From positions 1 through 56,513 of the forward strand of contig NZ_LMFZ01000015.1 of NCBI RefSeq assembly GCF_001427305.1: a stretch of DNA of 56,513 nucleotides, read 5' to 3'. The position numbers were made by a program, and so were the translations under genes. The stretch comes from Duganella sp. Root1480D1. GTDB lineage: Bacteria; Pseudomonadota; Gammaproteobacteria; Burkholderiales; Burkholderiaceae_D. Under the pieces are notes generated by a model. The model searched no databases. It was not told the origin of the DNA and saw nothing but the letters and a program-made list of their open reading frames with translations. Positions 17,389 through 30,600 of the stretch are shown piece by piece (the first letter of the stretch is position 1; each line of letters begins with the position of its first letter).

Positions 17389-18780
17389 ATGGAAAATTTC
17401 TGGCAGTCCTGTTCCCAGCAACTGGAACTTGAGCTGACGCCGCAACAATTCAGCGCCTGGATTAAGCCGCTTGTGCCCCTCGATTTCGAGGACAACAAGC
17501 TGCGCGTTGCTGCGCCAAACCGGTTCAAGCTGGATTGGGTAAAGACCCAATTCGCGAGCCGCATCACGGCCCTGGCCTGCCAGTATTGGGAAACCGTCAT
17601 CGAGGTGCAGTTCGTCCTCGACCCGCGCACCCACGCCCTGAAAAAGCCCGCCGCACCGGCCGTGGTCTCCGGCCCGCTGAGCGACATGCGCCCGGAAAGC
17701 CCGGCCGCCGCCGCCGCCCCGACCGCCGCCGCCGAATACCAGAACCCGAAAACGCGCGAAAACAGCCGCATCAACCCGGACCTGACCTTCGACTCCTTCG
17801 TGACCGGTAAGGCCAACCAGCTGGCGCGCGCCGCTGCTATCCAGGTAGCGAATAACCCTGGCGTTTCATACAACCCGCTGTTCTTCTACGGCGGCGTGGG
17901 CCTGGGTAAAACCCACTTGATCCACGCGATCGGCAACCAGGTGATGGCCGACCAGCCAGGCGCCCGCATCCGCTACATCCACGCAGAACAGTACGTTCGC
18001 GACGTAGTGACCGCTTACCAACGCAAGGGTTTCGACGACTTCAAGCACTACTACCACTCGCTGGACATGCTGCTGATCGACGATATTCAATTCTTCGGCG
18101 GGAAGTCCCGCACGCAGGAAGAGTTCTTCTATGCGTTTGAAGCGCTGATCGCGGCCAAGAAGCAGATCATCATCACCTCGGATACCTATCCAAAAGAGAT
18201 CACCGGCATGGATGACCGCCTGATCTCGCGCTTCGACTCCGGCCTGACGGTGGCGATCGAGCCGCCGGAGCTGGAAATGCGCGTGGCGATCCTGCTGAAA
18301 AAAGCCAAGTCCGAAGGCGTGACCCTGAACGACGACGTCGCCTTCTTCGTGGCCAAGCACCTGCGCTCCAACGTGCGTGAGCTGGAAGGCGCCCTGCGCA
18401 AGATCCTGGCTTACTCCCGCTTCCACGGTAAGGACATTTCGATCGATATCGTGAAAGAGGCGCTGAAGGACCTGCTGTCTGTGCAGAACCGCCAGATTTC
18501 TGTGGAAAACATCCAGAAAACGGTGGCGGACTTCTTCAACATCAAGGTGGCGGACATGTATTCCAAGCGCCGCCCGGCCAACATCGCCCGCCCACGCCAG
18601 ATCGCCATGTACCTGGCCAAGGAGCTGACCCAGAAATCGCTGCCGGAAATCGGCGAACTGTTCGGAGGACGCGACCACACTACCGTGCTGCACGCCGTGC
18701 GCAAGATTGCGGCGGATCGTACCAAGAACCCGGAGTGCAACCATGAGTTGCACGTTCTCGAACAAACGCTGAAAGGCTAA
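17389..18780 (+). CDS. dnaA: Chromosomal replication initiator protein DnaA
   Basis: DnaA opens the origin and loads the replicative helicase. The 463-residue protein has domain I ([25 protein letters not shown]), a Pro/Ala-rich linker, the AAA+ domain with Walker A GGVGLGKT (K174) and LLIDDIQFF, and domain IV with the DNA-binding [18 protein letters not shown] 17389 begins MENFWQSC, the family-standard start. GTG 17341 in frame would add 16 unlikely residues. Confidence 0.98.
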   Translation: MENFWQSCSQQLELELTPQQFSAWIKPLVPLDFEDNKLRVAAPNRFKLDWVKTQFASRITALACQYWETVIEVQFVLDPRTHALKKPAAPAVVSGPLSDMRPESPAAAAAPTAAAEYQNPKTRENSRINPDLTFDSFVTGKANQLARAAAIQVANNPGVSYNPLFFYGGVGLGKTHLIHAIGNQVMADQPGARIRYIHAEQYVRDVVTAYQRKGFDDFKHYYHSLDMLLIDDIQFFGGKSRTQEEFFYAFEALIAAKKQIIITSDTYPKEITGMDDRLISRFDSGLTVAIEPPELEMRVAILLKKAKSEGVTLNDDVAFFVAKHLRSNVRELEGALRKILAYSRFHGKDISIDIVKEALKDLLSVQNRQISVENIQKTVADFFNIKVADMYSKRRPANIARPRQIAMYLAKELTQKSLPEIGELFGGRDHTTVLHAVRKIAADRTKNPECNHELHVLEQTLKG

Positions 18781-18882
18781 AACCGGTAAAACGGTGTCTG
18801 ACCCACAGGGTCAGACACCGGAAACGCGACAGCCGCAGGCCATGGTGTCAGACCCTATGGGTCTGACACCGGTTTACCGGTT
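18780..18882. repeat. Twin-hairpin repeat, complete copy
   Basis: AAACCGGTAAA begins on the last base of the dnaA stop codon. Two perfect hairpins follow: GGTGTCTGACCC / GGGTCAGACACC (18793-18819) and GGTGTCAGACCC / GGGTCTGACACC (18844-18870). The element ends TTTACCGGTT at 18882, just before the dnaN promoter, so it fills most of the dnaA-dnaN spacer. Confidence 0.9.
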
Positions 18883-18888
18883 CTAACT

Positions 18889-18897
18889 TGCTATACT
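18889..18897 (+). promoter_or_regulatory. dnaN promoter, extended -10
   Basis: TGCTATACT (18889-18897) is an extended -10 element (TG-n-TATACT) 50 bp before dnaN. A -35 match at the right distance is weak, as is usual for extended -10 promoters. It lies just right of the twin-hairpin repeat and would let dnaN be expressed apart from dnaA. Confidence 0.5.
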
Positions 18898-18947
18898 GTC
18901 GAGTTAACAAAAGAACCAACGTACCAACCCATTAACTGAGGATATTT

Positions 18948-20053
18948 ATGCAACTGGTCAAAACCACCCGAGACACGCTTCTCCGGCCACTGCAGATTGT
19001 GAGCGGTATTGTCGAGCGTCGGCACACTATGCCGATTCTGGCCAATATCCTCATCCGCAAGGAAGGTGAAAGCGTCTCTTTCCTTTCCACCGACACGGAA
19101 GTCCAGATCACGACCCATGCAGACATCGGCTCGGGTGCCGACGTCACCGGCACCACGGTCGCCGCGCGTAAGCTGCTGGACATCCTGCGCGCGCTGCCGG
19201 AAGCCGGCGACGTGACCATGACCCTGCTGAACAAGCGCCTGACCGTCCAAAGCGGCAAATCGCGCTTCGCCCTGCAGACCCTGGCCGCCGAAGAATTCCC
19301 GACCGTGCAGCAAGCCGAAAGCTTCACCGCATCGTTCCAGCTGCCGCAAAAGACCCTGAAGCACCTGTTCAACATGGTGCACTTCTCGATGGCGCAGCAG
19401 GACATTCGCTACTACCTGAACGGCCTGCTGCTGGTCCTGGACGGCAACAAGGTCATCGCCGTAGCGACCGACGGCCACCGCCTGGCCTTCTGCCAGGTAG
19501 AGACCGACCAGAACTTCGCCCGCGAAGAAGTGATCATCCCGCGCAAGACCATCATCGAGATGCAGCGCCTGCTGGAAGAAAGCGACGACGCAGTCTCCCT
19601 GGACATCGCAGCATCGCAAGTGAAGCTGACCTTCGCCGACATCGAGCTGATCTCCAAGCTGGTGGAAGGCAAGTTCCCTGACTACACCCGCGTGATCCCG
19701 AAGGGCTACACCAACAACTTCACCATTGGCCGCGAAGAGCTGCTGCGCTCCCTGCAGCGCGCCGCGATCATGACCAGCGATAAGTTCAAGGGCGTGCGCT
19801 GCATCATCACCCCAGGTTCGCTGAAGATCTCGTCCACCAACGCGGACCAGGAAGAAGCGGTTGAAGAACTGGAAATCGACTACGGCGGCGACAGCGTGGA
19901 CATCGGCTTCAACGTGACCTACCTGCTGGACGTGCTGAATAACCTGAAGTGCGACCAGGTCAACGTAGCACTGGGCGACAGCAACAGCTCCGCGCTGATT
20001 TCGATCCCGGAGAACCAAGACTTCAAATATGTAGTGATGCCGATGCGCATCTA

Positions 20054-20054
<1 letters not shown>
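18948..20054 (+). CDS. dnaN: DNA polymerase III beta subunit (sliding clamp)
   Basis: The clamp encircles DNA and tethers polymerase. The 368-residue protein starts MQLVKTTRDTLLRPLQIVSGIVERRHTMPILANIL and has the three-fold clamp architecture, with ATDGHRLAFC in the middle and the C-terminal YVVMPMRI, which is the standard ending. GAGG lies before ATG 18948. Confidence 0.98.
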
Positions 20055-22682
<2,628 letters not shown>

Positions 22683-22741
22683 CGCTCTGTAGGTGGTTCC
22701 AAAAGCTGGCAAATTGCGAACCTTAATCTGGCACAGAATTG

Positions 22742-22778
22742 AAAAGTGGCCCATGGATTACCATGGGCCACTTTTTTT
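22742..22778 (+). terminator. Rho-independent terminator after gyrB
   Basis: A perfect 15-bp stem (AAAAGTGGCCCATGG, 22742-22756, and its complement 22761-22775) with loop ATTA is followed by more T. It ends the dnaA-dnaN-gyrB transcription and marks the edge of the conserved chromosome. Confidence 0.9.
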
Positions 22779-22898
22779 GTTGCTCCTTTGTTCATAACTG
22801 ACGAACTCATCGATTGGAAAAAACTACGAATCGCAGATTGTGATAATTGGTGACAATTTTCCGGGTGGCAATCGGCTATGCTTGAGTAATGAAAAAGA

Positions 22899-22937
22899 TG
22901 GCGTTGAATAAATATTCTTGCAACTAAATCAACGCCA
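22899..22937. promoter_or_regulatory. Inverted repeat upstream of the pPIWI-RE-like operon
   Basis: TGGCGTTGA (22899-22907) and TCAACGCCA (22929-22937) form a perfect 9-bp inverted repeat 26 bp before the first gene, downstream of a -10-like TATGCT (22877-22882). It could be an operator or an RNA hairpin in the leader. A -35 is not clear. Confidence 0.4.
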
Positions 22938-22963
22938 CACATCCCTCTCTATTTCGAAGCGTC

Positions 22964-24307
22964 ATGGGTGACGGACAAAGCCAAAAAGCATGGTTGTCTG
23001 CTACAAAAAAGCAGCTGTCGGTTGCATATCCCGGCCTTACTTGGGATGCATTAGCCAGCATGCTTGGAGTCGACACTGAATCCTTTAAGGCCTACCGGTT
23101 GCCCACAACAGCTACGGGCTTCAGCGCATTGCCACAATGCCTCAAGGACGCCATTGCTTCGCTTCTTGAATCTTCATCGTCCCCGGCTTCCAAGCCTGTC
23201 GAACAGGCCGAAACAAGTGCGCTCCTAATCCCAGCTTTGGCTGGGATGGTTGTGCGCAAAGCGAGGGCTTCACTTATCGATGGCGCTATGGTGGCGGGGA
23301 TTAGTAGGCTCCCCGGTATTCCCATCGGCTTAAATCAAGAAGATAGAAATGCAATGGCGCTCGTGTCAAAGGCTTGCCTCTCAAATGGCCTTCCTGACCA
23401 CGGCGCCGAGATTCACGAGTTACTTTGGCGCTGTACCCTTCCATTTGACCACTGGCTGGACATCCCCGAGGTCAGAGCCGCTGGTCTAGGGCGAACGAAT
23501 CTTATCCATGGCGAAGATGGAATTCCGACTGTAGAAGCCGAAGAGTTGGCTCAGAAATTTACTGGCTTGAGTGCCGGACTCGAGGAGCAGCTTTTCCTCA
23601 AGTTCCTTGAGCTTTTACGCAAGCAGCCTACCTCAATCGCGAACGAGTATTACACCCGAACAAGGGAATTCGTCGTTCGCCATCCAGTATGTTCCAGTGA
23701 GGAACTCCGTAAGTTTGGTAATGAAATCCATCTCCAAATTTGGATGTTACTCAACCAAGAATTCTATGAACCTGTACCTAGCGCATGGGAGATCGACGGA
23801 ACCGTTCCGATTTGTGCGCACTGCGGAAACGCTATGAAAAAGGGTAAGGCGGGACTCGTGTGCCGGACAACGGCATGTGCAATCTCCAATCCAGCTACAC
23901 AGGGAAGTACCGCAAATGCGTCCGACATTCTTAGAGCCAATCGCGGTATCCGACAGTATTGGATCGAGCCAGGTCTCGATGAAGTCCGTTTGTTTGACAC
24001 TCTCAAAGCGATGAGCTTTACCGTTGAACTTTATCCCGATCGTGATCGAGTGGATATCGCCATAGGTGAAATTGGCATTGATTTAAAAAGCTACACAAGC
24101 CCCGAAACACTGGGCAGAAAATTCAAAGCCAGCATTGGTGGACTTGCGCATTACGAGACCAAACTCCTGGTTATACCTGATTGGATTCTCAAAGCGACAC
24201 CCTCATATATCGATCGGTTGAAGTTGGCCATGGATCGCAAGAACATTCTCTGTCTGACCGTTGGCCAAGCAATCGAATACTTCAAGAAGAGACACGCAGA
24301 TGCGTGA
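22964..24307 (+). CDS. pPIWI-RE-associated restriction-endonuclease-like protein with zinc ribbon
   Basis: This 447-residue protein is the first gene of a four-gene operon. A zinc ribbon (C284-x2-C287, C300-x4-C305) precedes a compact C-terminal domain with the restriction-endonuclease-like pattern D364 (RVDIAIG) and D373-L-K375, the D/(D,E)xK metal site. The N-terminal 280 residues are mostly helical, with an early segment (SVAYPGLTWDALASMLGV) like a small helix-turn-helix. The architecture matches the domain Y plus REase protein of three-gene pPIWI-RE islands. I infer DNA cleavage in concert with the helicase and PIWI-like proteins. Base composition is clearly lower in GC than the genes to the left. 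Confidence 0.72.
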   Translation: MGDGQSQKAWLSATKKQLSVAYPGLTWDALASMLGVDTESFKAYRLPTTATGFSALPQCLKDAIASLLESSSSPASKPVEQAETSALLIPALAGMVVRKARASLIDGAMVAGISRLPGIPIGLNQEDRNAMALVSKACLSNGLPDHGAEIHELLWRCTLPFDHWLDIPEVRAAGLGRTNLIHGEDGIPTVEAEELAQKFTGLSAGLEEQLFLKFLELLRKQPTSIANEYYTRTREFVVRHPVCSSEELRKFGNEIHLQIWMLLNQEFYEPVPSAWEIDGTVPICAHCGNAMKKGKAGLVCRTTACAISNPATQGSTANASDILRANRGIRQYWIEPGLDEVRLFDTLKAMSFTVELYPDRDRVDIAIGEIGIDLKSYTSPETLGRKFKASIGGLAHYETKLLVIPDWILKATPSYIDRLKLAMDRKNILCLTVGQAIEYFKKRHADA

Positions 24308-27300
24308 ATACCTAAAACCTTATGTAGGCTTCGATAGGATCAATTACCTCTGCCTAATCGCAAGTGAGCTACTGAATACCGACACGCTTGCTGATATGCC
24401 AGCCCTGCTTGCAGGTTTTGAAAGTATTCGAAGAACGCTCCCCCCTGAAGTAGCTCAGGCACTTCGCAATATCCGAATGGCAGGGCTGGCTCCCGGTACG
24501 ATTCGGGAGTTGATGCTCATGGCGGATGGCTATCGAAATCACCATCGTCGTATGTCTGCTCGACGCCGCCGAGGTGAAACGATTAAGAACGACGTTGAAC
24601 AGCGCTTTGTAATAGATGAAAACCTATCCATTGAAAAGCAATGGCAACACCTTGTTCCGGATGACGTTACTCAAGCGCTACAGGCACTTTGCACACCTCT
24701 TCCGATTCGTAGGCGCACTCTTGCGAATCTACACCTCGCATCTGATTCCGCAGAAGTGCACGTTGAAGGTGGATATGCCGGATACGTTGAGCCACTTGGC
24801 TTCACGCCGCCTGAGCCGCCGCTTTACGAGTTGACTAGAGTTGGGAAGGCCCCCGGCTTCATTGCATGGAACGATTTGATCGAAGTAGCTCACCAATTCG
24901 ACGAGATCGACTTATTAGCCGGCCGGCAGCAGCCCGGTGAGCGGCGTTGGTTCAGGCGACTTCACGACTTATCGGGCACTCCTACCGCTGTACTATTAGA
25001 GCCATCAGCCACCGGCCTAGTCCGTTCAAACGGCATTACCTTACGCGACCTAAAGCATCTGATAGGCTTGCCCGGATCAGGCAAGACAACGCTTAATTAC
25101 TTGTTAGCGGGATACCTGGCAGAAAACGATTTTGCGACCTGCTTCCTCTTCCCTTCCATTGAAGTCGCGCTGAACTTCATCGAGACTCTTAACCGCTACG
25201 GTATTAATGTTGGCCTTCTATCTGGGCAAGGCGAAACATCGCGGAATCGCCACGTACTAAATTTTGCAAGTTCATTGGCGAATCAAAACAAGGGGTTTGG
25301 AGTCACTCGATCGACGGCGAGATTCTTCGCGACCAATTGTGCCTTGGCCGGCTTTTCGAGTAACGAGGACTCGTTGTTTCCTCATAATGCGCCTCCCTGC
25401 TCGAGCATTTTTCAAAAGGAAGCACCTAAACAACGAGCCAAACCTCACAGATGCGCGTTGGCATCTGTCTGTGGCTACCAGCATTCCGAACGCGAACTTG
25501 TAAATGCGCGCCTATGGGCTGGCCACGTACTTTCGATGGATCGATCAGTCTCTCGTCTGTATTCGGATTTTGACCTGCGGCACTTTGAATTCATATCCAG
25601 GACGTTTGATGTTCTCGTAATCGATGAGTGTGACGGAGCTCAAAATAGTTTGGACAATCGTGGTACACCAGTCATGAAACTGGTAGGCGACTCCGATTCT
25701 CTTTGGAGCACCTTAATCCGCGACATTCATCAACCAGCAGCCGGCGGAAGCAACGCATTCGTGGCCGGAGAGACTCTCCCAAGATTGCTGGAAATGACAG
25801 GCCGATTTGGTCGAGCTTCGGAACGTCTGGTAGGTCGCATTACACACCTCCCACCTCAATTTCGCAAGGATAATGCCAACCTTTTGCTAACCTCGCTATC
25901 AATTCTCGCGGACATGTATCCGGACGAAAATGACAGCGACGCTGATAGCGATCGACACTTCGAGTTGCGGCAAGCGCTTGAACGTATCTGGGATTCGGCA
26001 ATCAAGCGCGTGGCATTCCGTCACGAGAACCTAGCGGAAGATGATGAAGACGATAGTGATACGGGTCGCGTAATCGAAAATTCGGCAGCAATCATGAACA
26101 TCGAAGCGGCTATCGCTCAAGATTTCCATGACCGACTCTTAGCCGCCCTTGAGGTTTGGGAGCGAGATGGCAACGATACCGCTATTCATGGGGTCGCCGC
26201 TGTTTTCCGATCCTTCCCATCCCTGAATTCGCCATTGGACGACGAAACTTTCTTCGCGTGCGTATCGCTCCTTACCTCTGTGTCCCTCGTAGTTCTACAG
26301 CACTTTGGTCTCGCACCACATTTGCGCTTAATGAACGCCGAGGGACTAGTTAGTGACGGGGTATTCGAATCTCGACTATCACGCGATCAGTTAGCAGCGC
26401 TTCCAGAGTCGCTCATTGGTCGATTAAGTGGAGTCCGATATACGCTAAGCGATGAGGGAAACGTCGACATTTCGCATGTTGGTTTTCTCGGTACACCCCG
26501 AACTTTACCGGATAGGATGATGCGATTGTCTCAGGAGGCCGGAGGCGAAATGGCGGTTCTGCTTACAAGTGCGACATCGATGCTAGAGCAAAGCCCCAGC
26601 TATCACATATCCATGGGGCCTCACTACGTTTTGCAGAGACCGAACGCGGGGACGGGGTGGGATAAGTCCCGATATACATTCTTCCCAAAGATGAATCCGC
26701 AGGAACCAACATCGCCGTTGCGCTTCAGTGGTTCCAAGCTTTCGCAGAGGGACGCGATCTTGCGATCTATCGTCGACGAGCTACTTCGCGGCGGAGCATT
26801 ATCCGATGTTGCTACTGCAATATCAGAGAATGATGTAATTGAAGGAGAGCATCGAAGAGCGGCGTTCATTGTGAATTCGTATGACCAATGCGAAAGCATA
26901 TACAAGCACATCGCAACCGCGCATCCGACTTGGCGCGGTCGAGTTCGTTATTTAGCAAAGGCCACAATTCACGGCAGGATAGATGAGCATGCAATTTCCG
27001 CAGCCGAGGTGGAACAGCTAGGCGGGGACAAAGGTTGGGACTTGCTCATTTTCCCAATGAGTGCAATCGGACGCGGCGTGAACATCGTATTTCACGATGG
27101 CCCTCGAATGAACAAAGCGATGATCGGGTCACTTTTCTTCCTTACGCGCCCTCACCCTCGTGGTGATAGCCTTCAACTAATTCAAGGTCTTGTTGGGCAG
27201 GCCTCCGAGAAATTTGACTCTCGTAATTTTAGCTCCACTGGTGACGCGCTGAGCGCCTTGCGGAGTGCTCGCAAAGATGCCGTTTCGATGGCGGAATATT

Positions 27301-27635
27301 TGCTACGAATGCCGCTCATTGCCCAAGCACTTGGAAAGTTCGCCGAACCATTTGTAGCAGATCAAATGATCATAATTTTGCAAACAATAGGCCGCGCAAT
27401 GCGAGGAGACTGCCCCGCCTTCGTCTACTTTGTGGACGCAGCGTGGGCACCAAACTCCGCGAAAGGCATTGCCGACACCGAGCGTACTTCGATGCTGGTA
27501 ATGATGCAAACAATCCTAGAAAAGTGCCTCAATCACCCAGAGCCTTCGACCCGCGAGTGCTATCACCAGCTTTATCAGACCTTCGCAGTGCCATTGGGCG
27601 CGATTTCCAATTTACTTACAGCAAAAAGCCATTGA
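24300..27635 (+). CDS. DinG/XPD-like superfamily 2 helicase of the pPIWI-RE-type operon
   Basis: The 1111-residue protein has Walker A G256-LPGSGK262-TT, four spaced cysteines C347, C367, C385, C391 as in the iron-sulfur domain of XPD/DinG helicases, a Walker B D442-E-C-D445, and a C-terminal motif VI-like QTIGR-A-M-R1035. An acidic insert (DEDDSDTG) lies in the middle. The N-terminal 250 residues would be the domain Z-like part of pPIWI-RE helicases. DinG-type enzymes unwind R-loops and DNA with 5' tails. ATG 24300 lies within the end of the previous gene, so the two are coupled. The next gene starts 3 bp after its stop. Confidence 0.75.
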   Translation: MREYLKPYVGFDRINYLCLIASELLNTDTLADMPALLAGFESIRRTLPPEVAQALRNIRMAGLAPGTIRELMLMADGYRNHHRRMSARRRRGETIKNDVEQRFVIDENLSIEKQWQHLVPDDVTQALQALCTPLPIRRRTLANLHLASDSAEVHVEGGYAGYVEPLGFTPPEPPLYELTRVGKAPGFIAWNDLIEVAHQFDEIDLLAGRQQPGERRWFRRLHDLSGTPTAVLLEPSATGLVRSNGITLRDLKHLIGLPGSGKTTLNYLLAGYLAENDFATCFLFPSIEVALNFIETLNRYGINVGLLSGQGETSRNRHVLNFASSLANQNKGFGVTRSTARFFATNCALAGFSSNEDSLFPHNAPPCSSIFQKEAPKQRAKPHRCALASVCGYQHSERELVNARLWAGHVLSMDRSVSRLYSDFDLRHFEFISRTFDVLVIDECDGAQNSLDNRGTPVMKLVGDSDSLWSTLIRDIHQPAAGGSNAFVAGETLPRLLEMTGRFGRASERLVGRITHLPPQFRKDNANLLLTSLSILADMYPDENDSDADSDRHFELRQALERIWDSAIKRVAFRHENLAEDDEDDSDTGRVIENSAAIMNIEAAIAQDFHDRLLAALEVWERDGNDTAIHGVAAVFRSFPSLNSPLDDETFFACVSLLTSVSLVVLQHFGLAPHLRLMNAEGLVSDGVFESRLSRDQLAALPESLIGRLSGVRYTLSDEGNVDISHVGFLGTPRTLPDRMMRLSQEAGGEMAVLLTSATSMLEQSPSYHISMGPHYVLQRPNAGTGWDKSRYTFFPKMNPQEPTSPLRFSGSKLSQRDAILRSIVDELLRGGALSDVATAISENDVIEGEHRRAAFIVNSYDQCESIYKHIATAHPTWRGRVRYLAKATIHGRIDEHAISAAEVEQLGGDKGWDLLIFPMSAIGRGVNIVFHDGPRMNKAMIGSLFFLTRPHPRGDSLQLIQGLVGQASEKFDSRNFSSTGDALSALRSARKDAVSMAEYLLRMPLIAQALGKFAEPFVADQMIIILQTIGRAMRGDCPAFVYFVDAAWAPNSAKGIADTERTSMLVMMQTILEKCLNHPEPSTRECYHQLYQTFAVPLGAISNLLTAKSH

Positions 27636-27638
27636 GAT

Positions 27639-30600
27639 ATGACCACTGAAGAAAAAATCGTATGGCGGCGCGTCGATAATAGTCGACAGCGCGAACCGAT
27701 CCTTGTCGGTCGTCGAATCTCACCCGACTGGCTTTCCGGAAAAATTCAGCTACTTGAAGTGCGCCTCAGCGGAAAAATGCGACAGGCTTTTGATACCTTA
27801 CGCACAGCCGCAAAAGAGGCAAAGCTGAATCTTCCAATCGCATCGTTGCGCACGTCGATGATCGTCGCACTTGATTCCATCGGCAGCGTAATCGGGGTCG
27901 ACCGCGATCTTGGATTGACGTCAGCACTTTCGGGAGAGTCTCCACCCGCAGTTCAAATTTCTTCCTACGCCGCTGAAGATGACCTTGGGAAAACTTCACT
28001 GATCCGCAAAGAATTCAGTGAGACCATTCGTCGTTGGCTTATCGATGACGTTTTATCTTGGGCTGAGGCCAAAGGCATTGGTGAAGTCGCGGCAAAGCTG
28101 TTGAAGGCAATTGATTACGCAGATGTCAGCCTTGAAACGCCTGAACGTCCCTATGTAACAACCAATGGTCGCCCCAATTATTCGCTAGTGGCGCAAGTGC
28201 TAGGTCGGCGCCTCGCTGGAGAAGTTCTTTTTGAAGGATTAGGACCATGTGAAGTGGTCGCATTTTCCGAACCAGGTAGCAGCATGGTCGAACTTATGAC
28301 TCGACCATTTGCCTCAGGGCGCGACATGTTTTCAATGGTGGCCCGAGTGAGGATAAGTAGTGTGCCTTACTCAAAGGACGTCTATTTATCTGTGACAGCG
28401 ATGAAGCGCGTCTGGGCACGGAAAACGCCAAAAGCATATGCGAGTATGCCGCGTAGTGTTCTCGGTTACGTGATTGCAACCGGACGACCAGTCACGCCAA
28501 TTTCAATCCGACGGACAGATGAACGGTGGACTTTTGGCGATGAGTATGCATCACTGTACCGAGCCTCCGACGAAAGACTTCCGCTCACGCTTGAATCGGC
28601 AATCAGTCAACGTGAATTCAACCCCGAGATAGGTTGGTGGGTTGGTCTCCCAGAATTGCCTTCGCTATTCTCATCCCTGTCACCTCGCACCGTATTCGAA
28701 AGCGACGAGATTGATCTGCTAACGACTGTAGCGAAGATCCTGAATCCGATTGTCACAGAACAGCCCATAGCGGTACGTGAAATTCGTCGGTCGCAATCAT
28801 TGGCTAGGCCATTACAAGAAATGCTGCGAATGGCAGATTTCGGCGTTGCAGGGGCTGGTCTTCTCAATTCTGATCCGGACGAGGATGACCCAGAAGATCA
28901 AATTGCGCAGCGGGCGATCGTTTCACGTGATGAGCGTATAGATGCTTATCGTAACCAAAACGTTCTGGCATTGAAGCTTGGTCGCGCTACGGCAAAGCCG
29001 ATTGTTTGGATGATTGGTGGACAAGCGAATGAGGCAAGTCTAGCCCAGCGCGCCGCCAATTTGTTGTTCGGCGATGCCATCGACTTCGTGCATGAACCCA
29101 TGCCTGCAAACGTTCACGGCTTAAGGATAAATTTGGACGGCACGGAGCGTCTTCCTGCTCGCGCTAGATTCGAAAAGCGGGTAGCGGCGTGGGAACCGCA
29201 TACTCGAGTCATTCGTGAAAAGAGCAAAGAGCGCCCAACCATTGTCCTGGTGTGTGCACGTGATCGCTATGACAACAAGCCTGAAGACCCGGTGAATTAC
29301 TATGCCGGCATACATGCCATGTCATTGATCGACGCTAATGTGCATTATGTCCTTCCAATGGAGTCTGAGGACGACATTGACGAACAACAAAACTTTGTTC
29401 ATCGATTGCAGAGTGCTTTACTAGATGTCTTGTTAGCGCATTCCGGGGTGGTTTTCGGAGTAGAGGATTTCATCAAAGGGTTGCTGCCAACGGCTACGCC
29501 GAAATCAATCTATGGTATTCAGGCCATCAGATCCCGTGCTCGAGCAATGTCCGGTGAAAGCAGCGTCTGCTTTGTTCTGCTCACTAGACTAATTGTGAGC
29601 ACCGGAATTACTGAAATTCGCATCGTCTACCGATCCGGCAAAAACAAGGTAACTGAATGGATGCCTCTATCCTCCGGATTAAACTGGATCGGCCGTATGC
29701 GCACGCTTCAAGAAAGCGATGATCGCTGGCTACGAGCAAATTTTAGCAGTGTAATTCGCGATGAACTTGTTGCCGTGCAAAGCGAGGATCCCAACGCAGT
29801 CGTAATGATCGATTGGCGAACAGTATCGGGACTGTGGAAAGGCATCCGGGACGAGGACTTGACATTTGGTCCTCCAATGTTAGATGCACTACCCCTCACG
29901 AAGTTGAGAGGGATGACGTTCATCCGCCTCCGTCGCGGCGACGACACGATGTCATTAAGGGGAGCGAAAACCTCCATTTTCAAAGCCTGGAAGCAGTTTC
30001 CAGATGGTTCACGCGATCAGTTAGGCGAGCAAACGGCAGAATCTTATTACACGACGGAGCGAAACATCGTCGAAATCGTTTCGCCTAAGTCCAACGACTC
30101 GTCGCAACAGCGTCATTTCATTGCGTCAATGGGATATGCAAAAACAGTGCAAATTCCGCGTGGCCTTTCATGTTATCGCCAGATGATGCGTATGAAGAAC
30201 GTTGGATCCGGGTTCTTTGCGCAGGATCGTAAGGCGGCGGCGACGATTGATGCTGCCTTACCTGCGCCAATGGACATCACAGTAATGACATGCCCTGAAG
30301 GTGCTTCGCCAGATTCATATGCGGCCATGGTGACTGGCTTACGCCTCGGATATGCACATTACAACGACTGGACTGCGCTTCCCGCACCACTTTTCTTCAG
30401 ACGAAAAGTCGATGACTATATCATTCGCTATGCCGACGAAGGCGATGCTCCTGACACACCAGATCGTAACGAAGTTGTAATGCCTGAAGGGACGCTAGTC
30501 TCTCAAGATGTGGTGGCTGAGGTCATTGGAAACGACCTACAAAAAAACAGGGCATCCGACGAGGCACCTTTAGCGGTCCATCAGCCCACGGAAGACTACT

